DNA of 11,144 nt from Candidatus Gastranaerophilales bacterium (GTDB lineage Bacteria > Cyanobacteriota > Vampirovibrionia > Gastranaerophilales > Gastranaerophilaceae). The DNA lies in the NCBI GenBank assembly GCA_947632315.1, contig CANROV010000054.1:1-11144 (forward strand). The letters run 5' to 3'. This document shows, one piece after another, positions 1-6,691 of this stretch. Within the stretch, counting starts at the first letter, position 1. Each line of letters begins with the position of its first letter. The position numbers and the translations under genes were made by a program. The notes under the pieces were generated by a model. It saw only the letters and a list, made by a program, of their open reading frames with translations. It had not been told where the DNA came from and searched no databases.

Positions 1-994
1 CTGATGCCATATAGTATCTGAAAGCATCGGGTTTCTCCAGATTAAATGCTTTTAAAACGTCATGCGGAGCTATTACATTACCTATAGATTTACTCATTTT
101 TGATTGGTCAATTGTAATCCAACCATGGGCAAATATTGTTTTAGGTAAAGGTAAACCTAATGACATTAATATAGCTATCCAATATATTGAATGGAATTTA
201 ATAATATCTTTACCAATGATGTGAACATCAGCGGGCCAAAGTGAATTAAACTGCTCTGACGGGTTTTCGATATCGTAACCTATTGCGGTTATATAGTTAG
301 AAAGTGCATCAATCCAAACATATATTGTTTGACTGTCATCACCTTCAACTCCTATCCCCCATTGAACAGACTCTTTTGTTCTTGAAACAGAAAAATCTTC
401 AATATTTTCAAGCTGATGCAAAAGTTCATTTACTCTGAATGAAGGCTGAATAAATTCTTCGTGAGTTTTTATATAATCAGCTATTTTGTCTTTATATTTT
501 GTTAGTTTAAAGAAATAGTTTTCTTCCGTTATTTCTTCAGGTTTCTTTTGGTGGTCGGGACACAGTCCGTCTTCAGTTAAATCTTTTGGGTTTAAAAATG
601 ACTCACAACCTGAGCAATAAAGTCCTGTATATTTATGTTTATAAATATCTCCATTTTCAAGAAGTTTTTTAAATATTTGTTTTACGACTTTTTTATGTTG
701 TTCATCAGTTGTTCTTATAATTTTATCGTAGCTTATTTCCAGTTCTTTCCAAGCCTGTTCAAACTTAGAATAATTTTGGTCGCAGAGTTCTTTTGGTGTA
801 ATACCGTTAGCTGCTGCGGTTTTTTGTATTTTTATTCCGTGTTCATCAGTCCCTGTAAGCATAAAAGCCTTGTCTGTTAATTGTCTTTTATGACGAATGA
901 TAACATCGGATAATATTTTTTCATAAGCGTGACCTATATGCGGTGCACCGTTTACGTAATCTATAGCCGTTGTAAGATAAAATTTTTCTTGCAT
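1..994 (-). CDS. metG: Methionyl-tRNA synthetase, N-terminal part (runs off the left edge)
   Basis: Class I aminoacyl-tRNA synthetase that charges tRNA-Met with methionine in the cytoplasm. About 331 codons are visible from the ATG at 994; the anticodon-binding part lies outside the window. Seen directly: the HIGH signature at residues 19-22 (context APHIGHAYEK), a zinc knuckle with C127, C130, C145 and H148 (C-x2-C ... C-P-D-H), and KMSKS at residues 299-303 followed by IGN. The single Cys3His knuckle and these positions fit the Thermus-type MetRS rather than the E. coli type with two knuckles. The start is supported by AAAAGG at 1004-1009, 9 bases upstream, and by the family N-terminus (K-F-Y-L-T-T-A-I-D-Y-V-N-G). 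It is divergent from rph. No T-box leader is visible upstream. Identity is very secure. Confidence 0.97.
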   Translation of the reverse strand, partial: MQEKFYLTTAIDYVNGAPHIGHAYEKILSDVIIRHKRQLTDKAFMLTGTDEHGIKIQKTAAANGITPKELCDQNYSKFEQAWKELEISYDKIIRTTDEQHKKVVKQIFKKLLENGDIYKHKYTGLYCSGCESFLNPKDLTEDGLCPDHQKKPEEITEENYFFKLTKYKDKIADYIKTHEEFIQPSFRVNELLHQLENIEDFSVSRTKESVQWGIGVEGDDSQTIYVWIDALSNYITAIGYDIENPSEQFNSLWPADVHIIGKDIIKFHSIYWIAILMSLGLPLPKTIFAHGWITIDQSKMSKSIGNVIAPHDVLKAFNLEKPDAFRYYMAS

Positions 995-1050
995 TTATTT
1001 TTACCTTTTACAAATTAAGATAAATTTAATTTATCACAAATGATATATTT

Positions 1051-1079
1051 AAGATAGTAATATTGTATATATTTGTAAA
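1051..1079 (-). promoter_or_regulatory. Candidate metG promoter
   Basis: On the minus strand TTTACA (1079-1074, 5 of 6 to the -35 consensus) is followed after 17 bases by TATCTT (1056-1051, 4 of 6 to the -10). The start of transcription would fall near 1044, giving a leader of about 50 bases. A perfect 7-bp inverted repeat (GATAAAT-TTA-ATTTATC, 1019-1035) lies in that leader and could be an operator or just AT-rich chance. The region is so AT-rich that such matches are cheap. Confidence 0.3.
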
Positions 1080-1114
1080 AATTTCTATGATATATAACAA
1101 AAAAATTTTTGTAG

Positions 1115-1222
1115 CCTGTAACGATAAAAAAGATTATAAAGTCAGTTGTTCAGCGTGATGATATGCCTCAGGGCAGAAAAAGTTCCGAAAACGAAATTAA
1201 AACATTTGATGTTATAATATAG
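1115..1222 (+). pseudogene. Possible C-terminal remnant of a lost gene
   Basis: A stop-free run of 35 codons ends at the TAG at 1220-1222 and reads P-V-T-I-K-K-I-I-K-S-V-V-Q-R-D-D-M-P-Q-G, then R-K-S-S-E-N-E-I-K-T-F-D-V-I-I. The segment 1141-1195 is visibly richer in G+C than the flanking bases, as coding DNA is in this window. No start codon with an SD exists; an in-frame TAG lies at 1112-1114. The tail G-R-K-S-x-x-E-I-x-x-F-D faintly recalls the C-terminus of the ornithine cyclodeaminase/mu-crystallin family (inference from memory, weak). Alternatives are a chance open frame or an unrecognised small RNA. The inverted repeat at 1241-1277 could be its old terminator. Confidence 0.25.
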
Positions 1223-1240
1223 TTCGGACTGTTAAACTTT

Positions 1241-1277
1241 TAAACAAATACCGATAATTATAATCGGTATTTGTTTA
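1241..1277. repeat. 15-bp perfect inverted repeat upstream of rph
   Basis: Arms 1241-1255 (TAAACAAATACCGAT) and 1263-1277 (ATCGGTATTTGTTTA) are perfectly complementary around a 7-base centre. A consensus TATAAT (1259-1264) sits inside the centre and right arm. It could be an operator over an rph promoter, a 5'-leader hairpin, or the terminator of whatever once ended at 1222. Against a typical terminator: the stem has only four G-C pairs and no clean T-run follows (TGCATGATAAAA). No good -35 stands at the right distance from the TATAAT. Confidence 0.6.
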
Positions 1278-1309
1278 TGCATGATAAAATTTTATAAGAG
1301 GATATAATC

Positions 1310-2011
1310 ATGGCAGATAGACTGAATAACAGAAAAAATACTGAATTAAGAAATATAAAAATCATAAAAGATTATACAAAGCATGCACTTGGCTCTGTAT
1401 TAATCGAGTTTGAAGATACAAAAGTGATAGTGACAGCTTCTGTAGAAGAAGGCAGACCGAAATGGATGGATAAACAAGATTTAAGAGGCTGGATAACTGC
1501 CGAATATTCACTTTTGCCTTCCGCTACGCATACAAGATGTCAAAGAGAAAGAACAAAAATATCAGGAAGAACACAAGAAATTCAACGATTAATCGGAAGA
1601 AGTCTTCTCTCTTGTGTCGATTTGGTTAAACTGGGTGATAGAACTGTTACTGTTGACGCAGATGTTATTCAGGCAGACGGCGGAACAAGATGTGCTTCTA
1701 TTTGCGGAGGTTTTATTGCTTTAAATATTGCTTTTAATAAACTGGCAGAACAAGGTGTTTTGCTTGAAAATCCAATAATAGAACCAATTGGTGCCGTATC
1801 TGTCGGAATTATCGACGGAGAAATAAAATTAGATTTAGACTATTCTGAAGATTCTCATGCTCAAGTCGATTCCAATATTGTTATGACAAAGTCCGGTAAA
1901 ATAATTGAATTTCAAACAACAGCAGAAGGCGCACCCTTTGAAAAATCTCAGTTAGATGAAATATATAATACTGCTCATTCTGCTATTCAAAAAATTATTT
2001 CTTTATATTAG
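1310..2011 (+). CDS. rph: Ribonuclease PH
   Basis: Phosphorolytic 3'-5' exoribonuclease that trims the 3' ends of tRNA precursors (and structured rRNA ends) using phosphate and releasing nucleoside diphosphates; the active enzyme is a ring of dimers (known for the family). Seen here: the phosphate-site signature GRTQEIQRLIGRSL at residues 86-99, GGTR at 124-127, and the acidic active-site block L-D-L-D-Y-S-E-D-S-H-A-Q-V-D at 174-187. At 233 residues it is slightly shorter than the usual 238-245, with a short N-terminus but all core motifs. The start is supported by AAGAGG at 1296-1301, 8 bases upstream. It is the first gene of a plus-strand run; the next gene follows after 59 bases. The usual frequent partner rdgB (dITP/XTP pyrophosphatase) is absent, although a different NTP pyrophosphohydrolase (MazG-like) lies two genes on, on the other strand. 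Confidence 0.97.
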   Translation: MADRLNNRKNTELRNIKIIKDYTKHALGSVLIEFEDTKVIVTASVEEGRPKWMDKQDLRGWITAEYSLLPSATHTRCQRERTKISGRTQEIQRLIGRSLLSCVDLVKLGDRTVTVDADVIQADGGTRCASICGGFIALNIAFNKLAEQGVLLENPIIEPIGAVSVGIIDGEIKLDLDYSEDSHAQVDSNIVMTKSGKIIEFQTTAEGAPFEKSQLDEIYNTAHSAIQKIISLY

Positions 2012-2070
2012 TAGCATTAATTAAAAATTTATAATATAATCAATATATTGACGTCCACAGAGGATTAAAA

Positions 2071-2421
2071 ATGGCTAAAGAAATAGATACGGTTCCAATA
2101 GAAGTAATTATTTTAACAGCAGACCATGAAATAAAAGGTACTGTCCATGTTTCAAAATATACCAAAACGAACAGAGAATTAACAGACTTGTTAAACGATA
2201 AAGAAAAGCGTTTTTTAGCTGTAACAAATGCTGAAATAGTTGAAAGAAATTCAAATAATATAACGCCCAGACGTTATAATTTCTTAGAGGTTCATATTGA
2301 CTGCATTATGCTTGTTCATCCTTCAAGCCAGGTTGTATTTAAAGAATCGGGAAAAACACAGGAAGATATCGCCCGTTTTAGAGAGTTAAGAAGAAAACTT
2401 AATCAAACTAAACCTTTTTAA
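2071..2421 (+). CDS. Conserved small protein of unknown function
   Basis: I do not assign a function. The 116-residue protein is soluble, with no signal peptide or membrane segment. The N-terminal half looks beta-rich (IEVIILTADHEIKGTVHVS, residues 11-28), followed by R-E-L-T-D-L-L-N (35-42) and K-R-F-L-A-V-T-N-A-E-I-V (46-57). The pattern 'I-x-G-x-V-H-V ... x-x-D-L-L-N ... F-L-A-V-T-x-A' resembles small conserved domains of the DUF6812 kind; I recall this from general knowledge and cannot verify it. The end is basic (FRELRRKLNQTKPF). The start has a clear SD, AGAGGA at 2059-2064, 6 bases upstream, and codon use matches the neighbours. It is followed 2 bases later by the glycosyltransferase, so the two are probably co-translated. 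Tandem TATAAT-like hexamers at 2030-2040 may give it its own promoter, but there is no convincing -35. Confidence 0.85.
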   Translation: MAKEIDTVPIEVIILTADHEIKGTVHVSKYTKTNRELTDLLNDKEKRFLAVTNAEIVERNSNNITPRRYNFLEVHIDCIMLVHPSSQVVFKESGKTQEDIARFRELRRKLNQTKPF

Positions 2422-2423
2422 TT

Positions 2424-3413
2424 ATGGCTGACTATAAAAATATATTATTAATTAATTTTGGCGGTATAGGTGATGAAATACTTTTTTTGCCTGTTGTTCA
2501 AAGTTTAAAAAATAATTTCCCTCAAGCTAAAATAACTTTTTGTTTAGAGGGTAGAAGTAAAGCTTTTATTAATCTTACAAATTTAATTGATAATTTTTTC
2601 TTTATTGATATTAAGACTAAAAATAAATATATAGAGATGTTAAAGCTTTATTTTAAAGCATTATCAGGCAGATATGATTTAGTTATTTCTTCAGGTTCAA
2701 ATCCGTTAATTTCAGTACTTTTGTATTTTACCGGGATAAAAACACGAATCGGCTATTCAACTTCTTCACTGTCTAAAAAATTATTAACCTATCCTGTTCC
2801 TTTGAATACTAATCAATATGCTTCAAAAATGTATTTTGATTTAGTAAAACCCGTTACAAAAGATGAATTTATGCTTCCTTCGATTTCTGTCTCAGAAATT
2901 GACCATATAGAAAATTCCGTTTTAATTCATCCTGGAGTCAGTAAAATAAGCGTATCAAAAAACATTATAAAAATTTTTAAGCCTGAAATTTGGGCTGAGT
3001 TAATAAAATTAATATTAAAAACGGGGAAAAATGTTTATCTTGCAGGCGGCCCTGATGATGAAGAATGTATATCCGCAATAAAAGAAAATCTAAAAGATGC
3101 TGATTTAACAAATTTCCATGATTTGTACGGAACGACAAAAAACATATATGATTTAGCAAAATTAATTAAAAGCGTTGATGTTATGATATGTTCCGACTCA
3201 GGGCCTATGCATATAGGAGTAGCTGTAAATACAAAAACAATAGCAATATTCGGCCCGACTAATGAAAAGAAACTTTTTCCTCAGAATGATAAGTTTATTC
3301 CGATAACTAACAATGCAGATTGCCGTCCTTGCTTATGGGATAAACGTCAAACAACTTGTAGTGAATTAAAGTGTCTTAATTTTAATTTGGAAAAAATTTT
3401 GGAATTTATTTAA
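2424..3413 (+). CDS. Glycosyltransferase family 9 (heptosyltransferase-type) protein
   Basis: A GT-B fold sugar transferase of the ADP-heptose:LPS heptosyltransferase family (WaaC/WaaF/RfaQ-like), expected at the inner face of the cytoplasmic membrane in LPS core or other surface-glycan assembly. Seen: the N-terminal loop N-F-G-G-I-G-D-E-I-L-F-L-P-V-V at residues 11-25, where D17 corresponds to the catalytic-base Asp of WaaC; the donor-site motif C-S-D-S-G-P-M-H-I-G with D258 and H263; F-G-P-T-N (277-281); and the C-terminal C-R-P-C ... C ... C-L cysteine pattern common in this family. Length (329) is normal. There is no SD before the ATG; the previous stop ends 2 bases upstream, which points to translational coupling. 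The sugar donor is not readable from sequence. No other envelope-sugar gene is in the window, so the pathway is inferred only. Confidence 0.9.
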   Translation: MADYKNILLINFGGIGDEILFLPVVQSLKNNFPQAKITFCLEGRSKAFINLTNLIDNFFFIDIKTKNKYIEMLKLYFKALSGRYDLVISSGSNPLISVLLYFTGIKTRIGYSTSSLSKKLLTYPVPLNTNQYASKMYFDLVKPVTKDEFMLPSISVSEIDHIENSVLIHPGVSKISVSKNIIKIFKPEIWAELIKLILKTGKNVYLAGGPDDEECISAIKENLKDADLTNFHDLYGTTKNIYDLAKLIKSVDVMICSDSGPMHIGVAVNTKTIAIFGPTNEKKLFPQNDKFIPITNNADCRPCLWDKRQTTCSELKCLNFNLEKILEFI

Positions 3414-3415
3414 AA

Positions 3416-4003
3416 TTATATGGTAGTATCTAATTGCTGTATATACAATTTAGCTTGTGCATCATAAAGTTTTCTTTTTGCAGCGTTCCATAATGCTCGG
3501 CGTTCATGGTCTTTGCAATCTTTCAACGGAATAGGTGACATCCTTTCCATTAAGTTAACTCTGTTATAAAATTTTCTGTTTGTTGATTTAAATGCTTCTA
3601 ATGGGTCTATGTTTGAATTTTTTGCCATGCTTGCAGCGGTATAAAATATATCGCCCATTTCTTCTGCCATATGATCAAAATTTTGCGGGGTATTATCTAA
3701 TTCATATTCTATTCTCGCTACTTTAAATTCTTCAATTTCTTCAAGCAGACACTGTTCCCAGCTTTCAGAATCTTTCACAAAATTAATACTTCTGGTTACA
3801 TCATCAATCTTGGCGAATGTATCAAATACATTACTGCTATTAGCGTTAATCCCTTTCATAAGCTTCTTTGATGGTACTAAAGCATATTTATTAACGGAAA
3901 ATTCACTTAGCGGTTCTGCATTGTATGCTTTTTGTTTTTGCCTGTTATTCCTTTTACCTTGAAAAGTTCCCTGGTAATTATATAAATTAAAATTAATTCT
4001 CAT
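3416..4003 (-). CDS. MazG-type nucleotide pyrophosphohydrolase with extra N-terminal region
   Basis: An all-alpha NTP pyrophosphohydrolase domain (MazG/dUTPase superfamily), expected to cut (d)NTPs or modified nucleotides to monophosphate and pyrophosphate with Mg2+. Seen: metal-site motif L-L-E-E-I-E-E-F (residues 86-93, E88/E89/E92), A-E-E-M-G-D-I-F (113-120, E115/D118) and the helix that follows, N-S-N-I-D-P-L-E-A-F-K-S-T-N-R-K-F-Y-N-R (129-148), matching the MazG ending 'N-x-K-F-x-x-R'. The protein is a single-domain form of 195 residues. Residues 1-65 are an unrelated polar extension containing Y-Q-G-T-F-Q-G-K-R-N-N; about 45 residues after the domain are also unassigned. The start is supported by AAGG at 4011-4014, 7 bases upstream. 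It is convergent with the glycosyltransferase (2-base gap, no room for a terminator) and divergent from leuS. Whether it is housekeeping (like MazG) or more specific cannot be read here. Confidence 0.85.
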   Translation of the reverse strand: MRINFNLYNYQGTFQGKRNNRQKQKAYNAEPLSEFSVNKYALVPSKKLMKGINANSSNVFDTFAKIDDVTRSINFVKDSESWEQCLLEEIEEFKVARIEYELDNTPQNFDHMAEEMGDIFYTAASMAKNSNIDPLEAFKSTNRKFYNRVNLMERMSPIPLKDCKDHERRALWNAAKRKLYDAQAKLYIQQLDTTI

Positions 4004-4051
4004 ACCATATCCTTTTTTTATTTTAAAACCTGTAAAAATTTTTTTTGTCTT

Positions 4052-4103
4052 TTTACTATGTTTTTCTGTTTAGTTTATAATTTAAGTATATTTAGACAGG
4101 AGA
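4052..4103 (+). promoter_or_regulatory. leuS promoter and ribosome binding site
   Basis: TTTACT (4052-4057, 4 of 6 to the -35) is followed after 18 bases by a perfect TATAAT (4076-4081), predicting transcription from about 4088. AGGAGA (4098-4103), 7 bases before the GTG at 4111, is a strong SD and is what fixes the non-ATG start. The leader would be only about 23 bases, so no T-box or attenuator fits between promoter and gene. Confidence 0.6.
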
Positions 4104-4110
4104 AATAAGA

Positions 4111-6597
4111 GTGATTCAAGATAAGTATTTTCCGCAGGAAATTGAGAAGAAGTGGCAGAAACATTGGGATGAAACAAAATTAAACAAAGTTTATAATGAT
4201 AAGACAAAAGAGAAATATTATGTATTATCAATGCTCCCATACCCATCAGGGAAACTGCATATGGGACATGTCAGAAATTATACTATTTCTGATGTAATTG
4301 CACGTTATAAAAGAATGAACGGATATAATGTACTTCATCCAATGGGGTGGGACAGTTTCGGACTTCCTGCAGAAAATGCAGCCATTCAGCATGGGGCTAA
4401 TCCTAAAAAGTGGACTTTAGACAATATTGCATATATGAAACAGCAGTTAAAATCATTAGGGTTAATGATAGACTGGGATAGAGAAGTCACCACATGCCTG
4501 CCTGAGTACTATAAATGGACTCAATACTTCTTTATACAGATGTTCAAAAAAGGCTTGGCATATAAGAAAGAAGCAGCTGTTAACTGGTGCAATAACTGTG
4601 CAACAGTTCTTGCAAACGAGCAGGTTATTGACGGCAAATGCTGGAGATGTGACGGTGATGTTGAAAAGAAATACCTTTCACAATGGTTCTTAAAAATAAC
4701 AGACTATGCGCAAGAATTACTTGATGATATTGAAAAATTAAAAGGCTGGCCTGACAGCGTAAAAATAATGCAGAAAAATTGGATAGACCGCTCAACGGGT
4801 GCTATTTTAAGATTTAAAGTTAAAGAAATAGAAGGTTTAGAAGTTCCCGTCTATACAACAAGACCTGATACGGCATATGGTATTACATATCTTGTTGTTG
4901 CTCCGGAATATAAAGACATTGAGAAATTAACAACTCCCGAAAATGAGGAAGCTGTTGAAGCATACAGACAAAATGCAAGAAGAATGTCTGAAATTGAAAG
5001 ATTATCAACTGAAAGAATAAAAACAGGAGTTCCGTTGGGTACTCATTTAATTAACCCGTTAAACGGTGAAGAATTCCCTGTTTGGACAGCAGATTACGCA
5101 CTGGCAGAATACGGTACTGGCGCAGTTATGGCAGTACCTGCTCACGATGAGCGTGACTTCGCATTTGCTAAAAAATATAACCTCCCGATAAAGATTGTTA
5201 TACAAAATCCTGAAAATCCTTTAAACGAGTTAAAAGAAGCTTATGTTGATAAGGGTGTATTGGTAAATTCAGAAGATTGCAACGGAATTGATAATGAAAA
5301 AGCAAAGCAGGTTATTATAGATAAAGCAGTAAAAGGTGGATTTGGAGAAGCTAAAGTTCAATATAGACTACGTGATTGGTTAATTTCCCGTCAAAGATAC
5401 TGGGGAACTCCAATTCCGATTGTATACTGCCCGAAATGCGGAACTGTTCCCGTTGATGAAAAAGACCTGCCTGTACTTCTTCCGGAAGATGTTGACTTCA
5501 GCGTTAAAGGAATGTCGCCCGTTAAAACATCCGAAAGCTTTAAATACACAACATGCCCGATATGCGGAGGAAGGGCAGAGCGTGAAACGGATACAATGGA
5601 TACATTTATGTGTTCTAACTGGTATTTCTACCGTTATACCGACGCAAGAAATCAAAATGCGCCGTTTGATAAAGATATTCTTCATTACTGGGCGCCTATT
5701 GACCAGTATGTAGGCGGTATTGAACACGCTATATTGCATTTGTTATATTCAAGATTTTTCACTAAAGCATTAAGAGATTTAGGAATAATCAATATAGATG
5801 AGCCGTTTAAAAATCTTTTAACTCAAGGTATGGTGTTAAAAGACGGTTCTAAAATGTCAAAATCAAAAGGTAATACCGTAGACCCTGATGAAATATTTGC
5901 TAACTACGGGGCTGATACGGCAAGATTATTTATTCTGTCAGACTCACCGCCAAACAGAGATTTTGACTGGTCTGATGCAGGTGTTGAAGGCTGTTATAAG
6001 TTTTTAAACAGATTATGGAAGATATACAGCTCCAATCAGCAAAATATAAGCCTTGATTATAAATTACCTGATATATCATCTCTTACTAAAGAAAATAATA
6101 ATTTAGTACGTGAAGTTCACATGACCATTAAGAAAATTTCTCAGGATATTTCAAATGAATTCCAATTTAACACGGTAATATCTAAATATAGAGAATTTGC
6201 TAATGTCATATATGAATATTTAAATAACAAAAAAGAATTTTCAAATGAAGATAAAATGGTATTCAGTTATGCAGTAATAACATTCTTAAAGTTATTAGCA
6301 CCTGTTCTTCCTCATTTTGCAGAAGAAATATATGAAGGGCTTGGCGGCTGCGGTTCCGTTCATACGCTTGAATGGCCGAAGTATGATGAGGCTCTTGCTA
6401 AATCAAGCACAATAACTTTAGTAGTTCAAATTAACGGTAAGGTTAAGGACAGAATTGAAGTTGACGCTGAACTTTCTAAGGATGAACTTGAAAAAACGGC
6501 ACTAAATAGTGGAAGAGTTAAAGAATTAACCGACGGAAAAGAAATTGTAAAAGTTATTGTAGTACCCGGGAAACTGGTTAATATTGTTGTTAAATAA
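4111..6597 (+). CDS. leuS: Leucyl-tRNA synthetase
   Basis: Class Ia synthetase that charges tRNA-Leu with leucine and hydrolyses mischarged tRNA in its CP1 editing domain. Seen in order: P-Y-P-S-G-K-L-H-M-G-H (43-53, the HIGH-type motif); first zinc knuckle C160-x2-C163 ... C177-x2-C180; editing domain with T-T-R-P-D-T at 249-254 and G-T-G-A-V-M-A-V-P-A-H-D-E-R-D ending at residue 349; second cysteine knuckle C440-x2-C443 ... C482-x2-C485; K-M-S-K-S at 581-585; and a C-terminal tail ending in I-V-V-P-G-K-L-V-N-I-V-V-K. Length (828) is typical for the bacterial type with both knuckles. The GTG start at 4111 follows AGGAGA and matches the family N-terminus (Y-F-P-Q-E-I-E-K-K-W-Q). It is a single-gene unit bounded by its own promoter and a terminator. 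Confidence 0.98.
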   Translation: MIQDKYFPQEIEKKWQKHWDETKLNKVYNDKTKEKYYVLSMLPYPSGKLHMGHVRNYTISDVIARYKRMNGYNVLHPMGWDSFGLPAENAAIQHGANPKKWTLDNIAYMKQQLKSLGLMIDWDREVTTCLPEYYKWTQYFFIQMFKKGLAYKKEAAVNWCNNCATVLANEQVIDGKCWRCDGDVEKKYLSQWFLKITDYAQELLDDIEKLKGWPDSVKIMQKNWIDRSTGAILRFKVKEIEGLEVPVYTTRPDTAYGITYLVVAPEYKDIEKLTTPENEEAVEAYRQNARRMSEIERLSTERIKTGVPLGTHLINPLNGEEFPVWTADYALAEYGTGAVMAVPAHDERDFAFAKKYNLPIKIVIQNPENPLNELKEAYVDKGVLVNSEDCNGIDNEKAKQVIIDKAVKGGFGEAKVQYRLRDWLISRQRYWGTPIPIVYCPKCGTVPVDEKDLPVLLPEDVDFSVKGMSPVKTSESFKYTTCPICGGRAERETDTMDTFMCSNWYFYRYTDARNQNAPFDKDILHYWAPIDQYVGGIEHAILHLLYSRFFTKALRDLGIINIDEPFKNLLTQGMVLKDGSKMSKSKGNTVDPDEIFANYGADTARLFILSDSPPNRDFDWSDAGVEGCYKFLNRLWKIYSSNQQNISLDYKLPDISSLTKENNNLVREVHMTIKKISQDISNEFQFNTVISKYREFANVIYEYLNNKKEFSNEDKMVFSYAVITFLKLLAPVLPHFAEEIYEGLGGCGSVHTLEWPKYDEALAKSSTITLVVQINGKVKDRIEVDAELSKDELEKTALNSGRVKELTDGKEIVKVIVVPGKLVNIVVK

Positions 6598-6607
6598 TTA
6601 AAGTATG

Positions 6608-6637
6608 AAAAGGCAGAAAACATTTTCTGCCTTTTTT
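6608..6637 (+). terminator. Intrinsic terminator of leuS
   Basis: AAAGGCAGAAAA pairs with TTTTCTGCCTTT around a tiny CA centre, and the right arm runs into TTTTTT (6632-6637), 10 bases after the leuS stop. On the other strand the left arm supplies only a short T-run, so it mainly serves leuS. Confidence 0.9.
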
Positions 6638-6643
6638 CGTATT

Positions 6644-6675
6644 AAAAAGACCGCACATTTTTGTGCGGTCTTTTT
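6644..6675 (-). terminator. Intrinsic terminator (bidirectional), mainly for the MIP channel gene
   Basis: A 14-bp stem, AAAAAGACCGCACA (6644-6657) with TGTGCGGTCTTTTT (6662-6675), closes a 4-base loop of T. It has T-runs on both strands. Read on the minus strand it lies 16 bases after the stop of the channel gene, so it ends that unit and also backs up the leuS terminator. Confidence 0.9.
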
Positions 6676-6691
6676 GCTTTAAGAAAATATG

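Noticed and set aside
635..880. 81-codon hydrophobic plus-strand frame
   Set aside because: It is antisense to metG, whose zinc-knuckle residues are encoded opposite it; its hydrophobic look follows from reading Lys/Glu codons in reverse.
4004..4110. T-box or amino-acid-responsive leader before leuS
   Set aside because: The predicted leader is only about 23 bases and contains neither a T-box nor a terminator hairpin.
5380..5739. Overlapping frames of 97-119 codons on both strands within leuS
   Set aside because: They lie fully inside a gene with every LeuRS motif in frame; they are composition shadows.
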